Origin: an uncultured Erysipelotrichaceae bacterium | Lineage (GTDB): Bacteria > Bacillota_I > Bacilli_A > Acholeplasmatales > Anaeroplasmataceae | Reading direction: 5' to 3' | NCBI GenBank assembly: GCA_902783745.1 | Contig: CACZRY010000011.1 | Span: forward strand, 1 to 15,881 | Length of the DNA: 15,881 bases | In this document: piece by piece, positions 5,479 through 12,482 of the stretch | Numbering within the stretch: the first letter of the stretch is position 1 | Layout: every line of letters begins with the position of its first letter | Program-made: the position numbers and the translations under genes | Notes under the pieces: model-generated | The model's input: only the letters and a program-made list of their open reading frames with translations | The model's database searches: none | What the model was told of the DNA's origin: nothing

Positions 5479-7215
5479 ATGTTTTTATTATTTAAATACT
5501 TTAAAAACTATAAATTAAGAGTATTCTTTACAACAATAATCAAAATAATAGGTACTCTTTTAGAATTAGCAATACCTCTAATATTACAATACATTTTAAA
5601 AACAGTAATAAAAAATGTCATAAATAATCCAGACCCATATGGCAATTATGATATTACACCTGTAATATTATATGGATTATTAATGGTTTTATGTGCATTC
5701 CTATTTGTAGTATTTAATGTTATCGCAAATAGAATGGCATCAAAAACATCAACATTAATAGTTGAGGAAGAAAGAAACAAATTATATAAAAAAATAATGA
5801 ATCTTACATTAAAGGATATTGATGATATAACAATACCATCATTAGTATCAAGATTATCAACTGATACATATTATCTTTATAATTCATTAAACACATTACA
5901 AAGACTAGGGATAAGATCAACATTTTTATTCATAGGTGGTATAATAGTATGCTCATTCTTGGATGTAAAATTAACTTTAGTATTCTATGCTTTAGCACCG
6001 ATTGTATTAATTCTAATTTTAATAATATCTAAAATAGGTATTAGATTATTTACTAAAATACAAAATAAAGGTGATTCATTAGTTAGAGTTGTAAGAGAAA
6101 ACATAACTGGTGCAAGAGTAATTAAAGCATTATCAAAAGAGGATTTTGAAAGAAATAGATATAATAAATTAAATAAAGAAATATTTGATTTAGAAATAAA
6201 ATCATCATATCCTATGACCCTATTAAATCCAATTATTAATTACATACTAAATATTGCAATGTGTGCTGTATTAGTTATTGGCGCATACGAAGTTACAAAA
6301 ACAGATTTAGATGTTGCAACAGTAATTGCATTTATTTCATATTTTACAATAATATCTAATTCTATTGTTTCTATATCAAGAATATTTGAACAAGTATCTA
6401 AGGGTTATGCATCAGCATTAAGAATGAAATATGTTTTAGATATAAAAGTAGAACATATAAAAAATACACCTAGATACTCAGATGCATTTATAGAATTTAG
6501 AAATGTTTCATTCTCTTATAATAAAAATGGAGAAAATGCTATAACAGATATTAACTTTAAAATTAATAAAGGTGAAAGCTTAGGTATAATTGGTTCTACA
6601 GGTAGTGGTAAATCAACAATTCTAAACCTAATAATGGGCTTTTATGATTATTTTTCTGGTGATGTATTTATATTAAATCAAGATATAAAATCATTAAATT
6701 TAAAAGATATCGCAGAAGCTTCTTCTGCAGTATTACAAACTGATATATTATTTAATCAATCTATAAAAGAAAACTTAATTTTTGATAAAGATATAAGTGA
6801 TGATGAAATCATAAAAGTATTAAAGGATACTGATGCATATGAATTTGTATCAAAATTCCCTGATGGAATAAATCATGTAATTGCTGCAAAAGGTAATGAC
6901 CTTTCTGGTGGACAAAAACAAAGATTACTAATCGCAAGAGCAATTCTTCAAAATGCTAAAATTCTAATTTTAGATGACTCATCTAGTGCACTTGATTACA
7001 AGACTGACGCAATAATAAGAAAAAATATCAAAAAATATGATATTACAACAATAATTGTTGCACAAAGAGTATCTTCTGTTATGAATCAAACAAAGATAAT
7101 TGTAATGGATGATGGTAAAGAAATTGGTTATGGTAATCATGATGATTTATTAAAATTATGTAAAGAATATAAATTAATATATGATGTACAGATGGGAGAT
7201 GATTCTAATGCCTAA
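5479..7215 (+). CDS. ABC exporter subunit with degenerate ATP site (heterodimer, first half)
   Basis: A 578-residue type IV (type I exporter fold) ABC protein: six membrane helices in residues ~12-300 and a nucleotide-binding domain from ~337. Motifs: Walker A GSTGSGKST (372-380), Q-loop VLQTD (418-422), signature LSGGQ (475-479), Walker B ILILD (495-499). The catalytic Glu after Walker B is Asp500 and the switch His is Gln529 (IIVAQR). This Asp plus Gln combination marks the non-hydrolysing site in heterodimeric exporters such as TM287/288 and BmrCD, and the next gene supplies the active partner residues. The ATG has a GGAGGTG site upstream. The gene overlaps the second subunit by 8 bases. 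It probably exports a lipid, drug or peptide from the cytoplasmic membrane; the substrate cannot be read from the sequence, and no regulator or peptide gene is adjacent. Confidence 0.93.
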   Translation: MFLLFKYFKNYKLRVFFTTIIKIIGTLLELAIPLILQYILKTVIKNVINNPDPYGNYDITPVILYGLLMVLCAFLFVVFNVIANRMASKTSTLIVEEERNKLYKKIMNLTLKDIDDITIPSLVSRLSTDTYYLYNSLNTLQRLGIRSTFLFIGGIIVCSFLDVKLTLVFYALAPIVLILILIISKIGIRLFTKIQNKGDSLVRVVRENITGARVIKALSKEDFERNRYNKLNKEIFDLEIKSSYPMTLLNPIINYILNIAMCAVLVIGAYEVTKTDLDVATVIAFISYFTIISNSIVSISRIFEQVSKGYASALRMKYVLDIKVEHIKNTPRYSDAFIEFRNVSFSYNKNGENAITDINFKINKGESLGIIGSTGSGKSTILNLIMGFYDYFSGDVFILNQDIKSLNLKDIAEASSAVLQTDILFNQSIKENLIFDKDISDDEIIKVLKDTDAYEFVSKFPDGINHVIAAKGNDLSGGQKQRLLIARAILQNAKILILDDSSSALDYKTDAIIRKNIKKYDITTIIVAQRVSSVMNQTKIIVMDDGKEIGYGNHDDLLKLCKEYKLIYDVQMGDDSNA

Positions 7216-9007
7216 GGTTACAGGAATGAGAAAACCATCTGGTAAGGTTGAACATGCTAAAAATAAAAAAGGAACATTATTAAGAGTATTAAAATATTTA
7301 AGCAAATATAAAGGTTTATTAATATTCGCAATAATAATTACCATTATATATAACCTTTTAGCATTAGTAACACCACTTCTATCTGGTAGACTTCTAGATT
7401 ACTTAAAAGATAGAGTAGATAATAATTTTGATATAGACTATGTTGTTGTATGGCAATATATAATAACTTTAATTAGTATATTTACTTTATTATTTGTATT
7501 AACATACATAGGTAATCTTATTATTACAAGAGTATCTAAGAAGATAGTTGCGACATTAAGACATGATTCATTTGATTCTCTATCAAGAATCCCTGTATCA
7601 TATTTTGATCACAACCAAATCGGTGATATTATATCAATAATGTCATACGATATTGATACTGTATCAACATCACTATCTAATGATGTTGTAACAATATTCT
7701 CTTCTTTTATACAAATTACTGGTTCTTTAATATTAATGATTATAATTTCATGGAAGTTATGCTTAGTATTTGCAATAACACTTCCTATATCTGTATTATT
7801 CTCACGAATAATGCTTAAAAAGCTACATCCATTATTTAGAGCACGTTCAAATAAACTTGGTATAATGAATGGATATAGTGAAGAGATAATAACTGGTATA
7901 AAAACAATTAAATCTTATTCAAAAGAAGATTACACCCTAGAAAAATATAAGATTGTAAATAAAGATGCAGCAGATGCAATGTATAAAGCAGATTACCATG
8001 GATGTGTAATGGGACCTACAATGAACTTTATAAATCAATTTACAACCGCATTAATTTGTGTTGTTGGTGCTTTATTATGTATTTATGAAGGATTTACTTA
8101 TGGTTATATATCAGCATTTACACAATATTCTAAAAAATTTGCAGGTCCTATCAATGAAATGGCAAATATCGCAACTGATATAGGTTCAGCCTTAGCTGCG
8201 GCTGAAAGAGTATTTGCATTAATTGATGAAGCACCTGAAAATGTAAATGATAATAAGGATGCAAAAGAAATAATAACAACAGAAGGAAAAATCAAATTTG
8301 ACCATGTTAAATTTGGTTATACTGATACTCCTGTATTAAAAGATTTCTCACTTGATGTACTTTCAGGAAAAAAGATTGCAATAGTTGGAAAAACTGGTGC
8401 TGGTAAAACAACAATTATAAATATCCTAATGAGATTTTATGATATAAATTCAGGTAAAATAACATTAGATGATATTGATACAAAAGATATTACAAGATCA
8501 TCATTAAGACATCAATTTGCAATGGTATTACAAGATACTTGGTTATTTGAGGGTACTGTATATGAAAATTTAGCATATGGTAATCCTAATGTTACACAAG
8601 ATGATGTAATTGAAGCATGTAAAAAAGCACATATTCATTCATTTATTATGCAACTTCCTAATGGATATTCTACTATCTTAAAAGAAAATGGTGGAAACAT
8701 TTCAAAAGGACAAAAGCAATTATTAACTATTGCAAGAGCAATGTTATTAAATTCAAGTATTTTAATATTAGATGAAGCAACATCTAATGTAGATACTAAA
8801 ACTGAAATGGATATAGGAGATGCAATGAATAAGCTTATGGAAGGTAAAACTTCATTTATTATTGCACATAGATTATCAACAATTAAAAATGCTGATACTA
8901 TTCTTCTATTATCAAATGGCGATGTTATTGAAATGGGTTCACATAATGAACTTATGGCAAAACAAGGTCAATATTATAATTTATTCATTTCTCAATATGA
9001 TAGATAA
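7208..9007 (+). CDS. ABC exporter subunit with catalytic ATP site (heterodimer, second half)
   Basis: A 599-residue ABC half-transporter: about 35 leading basic residues, six membrane helices to ~320, then the nucleotide-binding domain. Motifs: Walker A GKTGAGKTT (394-402), Q-loop VLQDTWLF (440-447), Walker B ILILD (518-522) with catalytic Glu523, H-loop His554 (IIAHRLST). The signature is ISKGQ (498-502) where LSGGQ is standard. In this exporter class the altered signature faces the degenerate Walker site of the partner, so one site of the dimer is catalytic and the other structural. The start ATG 7208 (MPKVTG) has GGGAG nine bases upstream; the longer frame from 7181 lies inside the first gene and lacks a ribosome-binding site. 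The 8-base overlap indicates coupled translation and equal amounts. The operon ends at the terminator at 9007-9043. Confidence 0.94.
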   Translation: MPKVTGMRKPSGKVEHAKNKKGTLLRVLKYLSKYKGLLIFAIIITIIYNLLALVTPLLSGRLLDYLKDRVDNNFDIDYVVVWQYIITLISIFTLLFVLTYIGNLIITRVSKKIVATLRHDSFDSLSRIPVSYFDHNQIGDIISIMSYDIDTVSTSLSNDVVTIFSSFIQITGSLILMIIISWKLCLVFAITLPISVLFSRIMLKKLHPLFRARSNKLGIMNGYSEEIITGIKTIKSYSKEDYTLEKYKIVNKDAADAMYKADYHGCVMGPTMNFINQFTTALICVVGALLCIYEGFTYGYISAFTQYSKKFAGPINEMANIATDIGSALAAAERVFALIDEAPENVNDNKDAKEIITTEGKIKFDHVKFGYTDTPVLKDFSLDVLSGKKIAIVGKTGAGKTTIINILMRFYDINSGKITLDDIDTKDITRSSLRHQFAMVLQDTWLFEGTVYENLAYGNPNVTQDDVIEACKKAHIHSFIMQLPNGYSTILKENGGNISKGQKQLLTIARAMLLNSSILILDEATSNVDTKTEMDIGDAMNKLMEGKTSFIIAHRLSTIKNADTILLLSNGDVIEMGSHNELMAKQGQYYNLFISQYDR

Positions 9008-9043
9008 AAAAATTGTTAAGGTTTAATGCCTTAACAATTTTTT
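9007..9043. terminator. Bidirectional terminator, perfect 15-bp stem
   Basis: Arms 9007-9021 and 9029-9043 are perfect reverse complements (AAAAAATTGTTAAGG) around a 7-base loop, with A runs on one side and T runs on the other. It therefore reads as an intrinsic terminator on both strands. It ends the ABC exporter operon (plus strand) and the DUF3592-like gene (minus strand), whose stop codons overlap its outer bases. Confidence 0.93.
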
Positions 9044-9503
9044 AATATTCTTTACCCTTAAGCATCGCAAAATTTTTATATGCTTTAATCTCTATTGTAG
9101 ATATATTTTCATCATGTAAATATTGATAATAAGCTTCAGGTATTGATTCATTTTCTGAATAATACCTCTTTCCATTATATTCATACTCATAGCTTATTAA
9201 ATATGGATGTTCAAAATATTTACCATCCTCACTTTTATTTATAAGCTTATTAATTTTAGCCTCAATTATAATTCCCTTCTTCTTTATGTTTTTAGAATTA
9301 ATAAACCAAACAACATAAATAATTATAACCACTAAATCTGCTAAAAACGCAACTCCAAATGCGATAAGAGGAATTACAACCTGAACCTCAAAATTAAATC
9401 TTATTGCCATCCATATTATACCAATAGCTATAAGCAATAATCCAAATGATATAAAAACAACTGATAATAAATCTGTTTTTTGAATTAAAGGTTTAGTTTT
9501 CAT
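9042..9503 (-). CDS. DUF3592-like membrane protein
   Basis: A 153-residue protein with two membrane helices (~12-35 and ~43-68), a short basic loop NIKKKG at 72-77, and a C-terminal globular domain (~77-153). The domain has the alternating hydrophobic pattern of the DUF3592 family, including YLISYEYEYNGKRYYSENES followed by a hydrophobic ending IKAYKNFAMLKG. The family has no established biochemical role. The ATG has a strong GAGGAGG site 5 bases upstream and its own promoter (9528-9556). It is a single-gene unit, convergent with the exporter and divergent from the diguanylate cyclase gene. I cannot infer a partner from the context. The membrane topology is clear; the family name is a resemblance call. 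Confidence 0.72.
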   Translation of the reverse strand: MKTKPLIQKTDLLSVVFISFGLLLIAIGIIWMAIRFNFEVQVVIPLIAFGVAFLADLVVIIIYVVWFINSKNIKKKGIIIEAKINKLINKSEDGKYFEHPYLISYEYEYNGKRYYSENESIPEAYYQYLHDENISTIEIKAYKNFAMLKGKEY

Positions 9504-9527
9504 ATATCCTCCTCATAATATAATTTA

Positions 9528-9556
9528 ATAATATTATTAAAATAAATTTAAGTCAA
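9528..9556 (-). promoter_or_regulatory. Promoter of the DUF3592-like gene
   Basis: Minus strand TTGACT (9556-9551), a 17-base spacer, and TATTAT (9533-9528): 5/6 at -35 and 5/6 at -10. The start near 9522 gives a leader of about 20 bases containing the GAGGAGG site. Confidence 0.7.
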
Positions 9557-9576
9557 TTAAAAATATAATTAAAAAA

Positions 9577-9605
9577 TTGAAATTATTATTTACATAAGAT
9601 ATAAT
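9577..9605 (+). promoter_or_regulatory. Promoter of the diguanylate cyclase gene
   Basis: TTGAAA (9577-9582), a 17-base spacer and a perfect TATAAT (9600-9605). The start near 9612 gives a leader of about 41 bases before the ATG at 9653. It is divergent from the 9528-9556 promoter, with about 20 bases between the two -35 boxes. Confidence 0.75.
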
Positions 9606-9652
9606 TAAACTAATAAAATAGATTTTAAGAATTCAATAGTGAGGTGTTTTAT

Positions 9653-10726
9653 ATGTACACTATAGAAGAACTTGAACGTTATGATTACTTCAAGGAATTA
9701 TTAAAAGACAATAAAATCGAATATTTATTAGACTCTTTAACAGGAGTTATACAAAGACAATATATGATTGAATTTGTAAAACACTTAATTGATAATAAAA
9801 TAGAATTTACTATGGCTATATTAGACTTAGATTCATTTAAACAAATAAATGATAATTATGGTCATGATGTAGGAGATATAGTATTAGTTGATGTTGCGAA
9901 TTCATTAAAAGAATATATTGGAGATCAAGGTATATTAGGAAGATATGGTGGAGATGAATTTATATTCATATATTTTGGTCCTTCTGATTATGATAGTATT
10001 CATGATTTCTATGCAACAATATATGATAATAAAAAGATTTTAAGGAAGATTGTAAAAACTCCTTCTGTATCACTATTTATAACAGGTACTATTGGTTCAT
10101 CATCATACCCTAAGGATGCTACTGATTATGATACATTATTTAAGCTATCAGATAAAACATTATACCGTGGAAAACAAAAAGGTAGAAATTGTTTTATAAT
10201 ATATGTTAAAGAAAAACATGAACATCTTGTTATTGAAAATATTAGACCATTAGATTTATTTGACGCATTTGTACATTTAAAAAGAACATTTGATACTAAT
10301 CTTTCAGTAAAAAACAAAATCATTACTTCTACTTCTTATCTAACTAGTGAAATGAGAATTAATAAAATATTATTTTTATCAAAAGAAAACGATAAATTAT
10401 TTGATTTAGTAACTAACAAAGTGATTGGTCAAATAGATTTCCAAAAAGATAAGAAAATGATTAAAATTATTGAAGAAAAAAGTAATTTCCATGCATCATT
10501 AAGAGATGAGATTTATCAAGTTGCACCATCACTTTGTACTTCTTTAGATAAATTAAATATTCAATCAGTTTTAATTATAAAAATAGATATATTTGGCAAA
10601 AATTACGGATATATTATGTATGCTGAAGAAAGAGGTGCAAGAATTTGGGAATCTCAAGAAAAAGCAATATTAAGTATATTCAGTAGATTTATTGCTGAAG
10701 CATTCTATACTAATTCTTCTAATTAA
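9653..10726 (+). CDS. Diguanylate cyclase: GGDEF domain followed by GAF-like domain
   Basis: A 357-residue soluble protein. Residues ~24-185 form a GGDEF domain that makes cyclic di-GMP from two GTP: DSLTGVIQRQYM (27-38), ILDLDSFKQINDNYGHDVGD (56-75, metal and substrate residues), active-site GRYGGDEF (96-103) and LYRGKQKGRN (170-179). The inhibitory I-site RxxD, expected just before GGDEF, is absent (GDQG here), so product inhibition through that site is unlikely. Residues ~195-355 look like a GAF-type sensor: a hydrophobic strand VLIIKIDIFGKNYGYIMYAE (306-325) and a final helix ending in FSRFIAEAFY. Sensor domains usually precede GGDEF; here the catalytic domain comes first after only ~25 residues. 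The start is ATG 9653, 6 bases after GAGGTG; an upstream in-frame GTG (9644) is inside that site. It is a single-gene unit. No EAL or PilZ gene is in the window. Confidence 0.9.
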   Translation: MYTIEELERYDYFKELLKDNKIEYLLDSLTGVIQRQYMIEFVKHLIDNKIEFTMAILDLDSFKQINDNYGHDVGDIVLVDVANSLKEYIGDQGILGRYGGDEFIFIYFGPSDYDSIHDFYATIYDNKKILRKIVKTPSVSLFITGTIGSSSYPKDATDYDTLFKLSDKTLYRGKQKGRNCFIIYVKEKHEHLVIENIRPLDLFDAFVHLKRTFDTNLSVKNKIITSTSYLTSEMRINKILFLSKENDKLFDLVTNKVIGQIDFQKDKKMIKIIEEKSNFHASLRDEIYQVAPSLCTSLDKLNIQSVLIIKIDIFGKNYGYIMYAEERGARIWESQEKAILSIFSRFIAEAFYTNSSN

Positions 10727-10732
10727 AAAAAT

Positions 10733-10762
10733 AGGATTAAGCTTAAAAGCTTAATCCTTTTT
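10733..10762. terminator. Bidirectional terminator, 12-bp stem
   Basis: AGGATTAAGCTT (10733-10744) and AAGCTTAATCCT (10747-10758) pair perfectly around a nominal 2-base loop, followed by T on the plus strand and preceded by a run of A. It lies between the convergent cyclase and small membrane protein genes, and its T tract includes part of the latter's stop codon. Confidence 0.9.
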
Positions 10763-11051
10763 ATCTTATAAATAATACCGCCAAAGTAACTACCACAATA
10801 ACAACCGCAAGGGTAGTTGTTAATAATACCATTCTTGCAGATGAAATTGTTTCATTTTGCTTTGGTAAATATAAATCTTTATCCTTAATTAGCACTATAA
10901 TTGATACAATCATCAAAAATACATAAATTGAAATATCAAATATTGCAGCAATAGTAAAATCTATTTCTTTTACTGTTAATAAAACACATCCAGCAATTAT
11001 TACAAGTGCACAAAGACCTGAAAATAAAGTCATGAGGTTTTTAGTCTTCAT
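10761..11051 (-). CDS. Small three-helix membrane protein, unknown function
   Basis: A 96-residue protein made almost entirely of three hydrophobic segments: ~7-27 (contains GCVLLTV), ~33-55 (AAIFDISIYVFLMIVSIIVL) and ~73-95 (MVLLTTTLAVVIVVVTLAVL). A short polar loop KDKDLYLPKQNETISSAR lies at 56-73. I recognise no family. Odd for a membrane protein of this size is the conserved-looking acidic Asp31 and Asp39 near helix two. The start is ATG 11051, 6-7 bases after AGGGGG; a longer in-frame TTG at 11075 would lie before that ribosome-binding site. It is downstream of the permease gene in the same direction but 68 bases away with its own -10-like box, so it may be an independent unit. Confidence 0.7.
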   Translation of the reverse strand: MKTKNLMTLFSGLCALVIIAGCVLLTVKEIDFTIAAIFDISIYVFLMIVSIIVLIKDKDLYLPKQNETISSARMVLLTTTLAVVIVVVTLAVLFIR

Positions 11052-11083
11052 AATAATCCCCCTAATCACAAACAAACAAGATT

Positions 11084-11091
11084 ATTATACA
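11084..11091 (-). promoter_or_regulatory. Candidate -10 box for the small membrane protein gene
   Basis: TGTATAAT on the minus strand (TATAAT 11089-11084) would start transcription near 11077, giving a 26-base leader with AGGGGG. The -35 region is weak (TATAAA). Read-through from the permease gene is possible, since the sequence after that gene's stop (11101-11119) has T runs but no clear stem. Confidence 0.4.
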
Positions 11092-11119
11092 CCAAAAACT
11101 TATTTTTTTATACCTTTTT

Positions 11120-12424
11120 TTATAAAATTACAGAAATAATAAATATTGATAATAATATTTGTGGAACCAAACATATAATAATTTTAATTCCATTTTTAAA
11201 GAAATCAAAAAAACTATATTTAATTTCATTATCCTTTAATATCTTCATCCACATAATACCAGCAAGTGCACCAACAGGTAATAAAAGTGCACCTAGGTTT
11301 GATGCAATAATAACTGAATAAATATTTAATAAAGATGAACCATCTAATATATTAGCGTATGCAATAGTCATTGGTATATTATTTATAATATTACATGAAA
11401 TAAATGAGCTAAAGAAATATATTACTCCTTCTATATAACTATTACCAACACCTGATATTAAACTATTTATATCAGTAAATAATGTTGTTTTAGATAACGC
11501 AAATATTATTACAAACATTGATAATATAAACGGTATTAAATTATATGGCAATCTTTTATATGTTGTTAAAATATATGACTTCTTCTTTATAATACTATAA
11601 ATTAATAAGAACATTGATAAGCTTATCGCAAATATTAATGTTATAAGCCACATTTCAAAGCCTATAATATTAGATAATGCCATTAATATTATTACTAATA
11701 TTAAATGTGATAATGATACAAATAATATAACTTTATCTTTAATTTCAGTACCATAAAAATCAAAATCTGATATTTCTTTTTTTAAATCACGTCTAAACAT
11801 TAAATATAATATTAAAAGTGAAGATAAGCCTATTATTAATGTAGGTAATATCATTACTCTTAAATATTCAACAAATGAAATATTAAATGCACTTGAAAGA
11901 TAAATATTAGTTGGATTTCCAATTTCTAATAATATGGAATATGTATTTCCTGCGATGAATTCTAACACTAAATATGGTATAGGAGAGATATTACCTCTTC
12001 TTGCAAGATATAATATAAAAGGAGTAAACGTTAGAATTACTATGTCATTTGATGTGAATATAGTAATTATAGATATTAATACATATAATGATAAAAATAA
12101 TTTAATTTGTGAGTTTTTAAATTTAGATATAAAACGAGATGCTAGATATGAGAAAAATCCAGATTCATCTAATGTTATTGATATCATAGATATTGATATG
12201 AACAATACTAATATCTTTAAAGGATTTATTGAAGTATTTGATGTAAATTGAGAAAATAATTCCTTCTTATCAAATAAAGGCAATATTATTAATAGTATTG
12301 CTGCAAGCATAATAGGTATATAAAATGTAGATATGCTTTTATTTTTAATTTTTAATACTGGTTTTGCAATAATACATATTAGCATTAATATTATTGCAAT
12401 TATAGAAATAATATATGTAGCCAT
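11120..12424 (-). CDS. ArsB/ion-transporter superfamily membrane permease
   Basis: A 434-residue protein with about 10-12 membrane helices, of the ion transporter superfamily that includes ArsB, NhaD and CitMHS. Two inverted structural halves are recognisable. The first has FTSNDIVILTFTPFI (123-137) and EIGNPTNIYLS (167-177); the second has CNIINNIPMTIAYA (344-357) and SNLGALLLPVGALAGIMWMK (375-394). The second half closely resembles the ArsB pattern GA.L.P.G.L....W. The paired NDI/GNPTN and NNIPMT/GALLLPVG segments form the substrate site in relatives. No arsR, arsC or arsA is near, so arsenite export is not supported; an anion, dicarboxylate or sodium-proton substrate is equally possible. 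The ATG has AGGGGG 8 bases upstream; that site is in the 3' arm of the preceding gene's terminator. It is probably transcribed from a promoter inside the terminator loop. Confidence 0.82.
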   Translation of the reverse strand: MATYIISIIAIILMLICIIAKPVLKIKNKSISTFYIPIMLAAILLIILPLFDKKELFSQFTSNTSINPLKILVLFISISMISITLDESGFFSYLASRFISKFKNSQIKLFLSLYVLISIITIFTSNDIVILTFTPFILYLARRGNISPIPYLVLEFIAGNTYSILLEIGNPTNIYLSSAFNISFVEYLRVMILPTLIIGLSSLLILYLMFRRDLKKEISDFDFYGTEIKDKVILFVSLSHLILVIILMALSNIIGFEMWLITLIFAISLSMFLLIYSIIKKKSYILTTYKRLPYNLIPFILSMFVIIFALSKTTLFTDINSLISGVGNSYIEGVIYFFSSFISCNIINNIPMTIAYANILDGSSLLNIYSVIIASNLGALLLPVGALAGIMWMKILKDNEIKYSFFDFFKNGIKIIICLVPQILLSIFIISVIL

Positions 12425-12426
12425 AG

Positions 12427-12470
12427 AAAAACCCCCTAAAGCCTTTTAAATTATAACGCTTTAAGGGGTT
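12427..12470 (-). terminator. Terminator of the P-type ATPase gene, with an embedded ribosome-binding site
   Basis: On the minus strand AACCCCTTAAAGC (12470-12458) pairs over 13 positions with GCTTTAGGGGGTT (12442-12430; one U-G wobble) around a 15-base loop, followed by a T tract (12431-12427). It lies 12 bases after the P-type ATPase stop. The 3' arm includes AGGGGG (12437-12432), which is also the ribosome-binding site of the permease gene whose ATG is 12424. In a read-through transcript the site would be paired and so hidden. Confidence 0.85.
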
Positions 12471-12478
12471 ATTTTAAA
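12450..12478 (-). promoter_or_regulatory. Promoter of the permease gene, inside the terminator loop
   Basis: TTTAAA (12478-12473; 4/6 match), a 17-base spacer and a perfect TATAAT (12455-12450). The TATAAT lies in the loop of the terminator hairpin. Transcription starting near 12443 removes the hairpin's 5' arm and leaves the AGGGGG site free, about 20 bases before the ATG. The weak -35 keeps this tentative, but the geometry is consistent. Confidence 0.6.
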
Positions 12479-12482
12479 TATA

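Noticed and set aside
7181..7207. Longer N-terminus for the second ABC subunit starting at 7181.
   Set aside because: This start lies inside the first subunit's coding region with no ribosome-binding site. ATG 7208 has GGGAG at the right distance and gives the short overlap typical of paired exporter genes.
11120..12424. Arsenite resistance operon.
   Set aside because: The permease resembles ArsB in fold, but no arsR, arsC, arsA or arsD gene accompanies it, and the superfamily covers many anions and cations.
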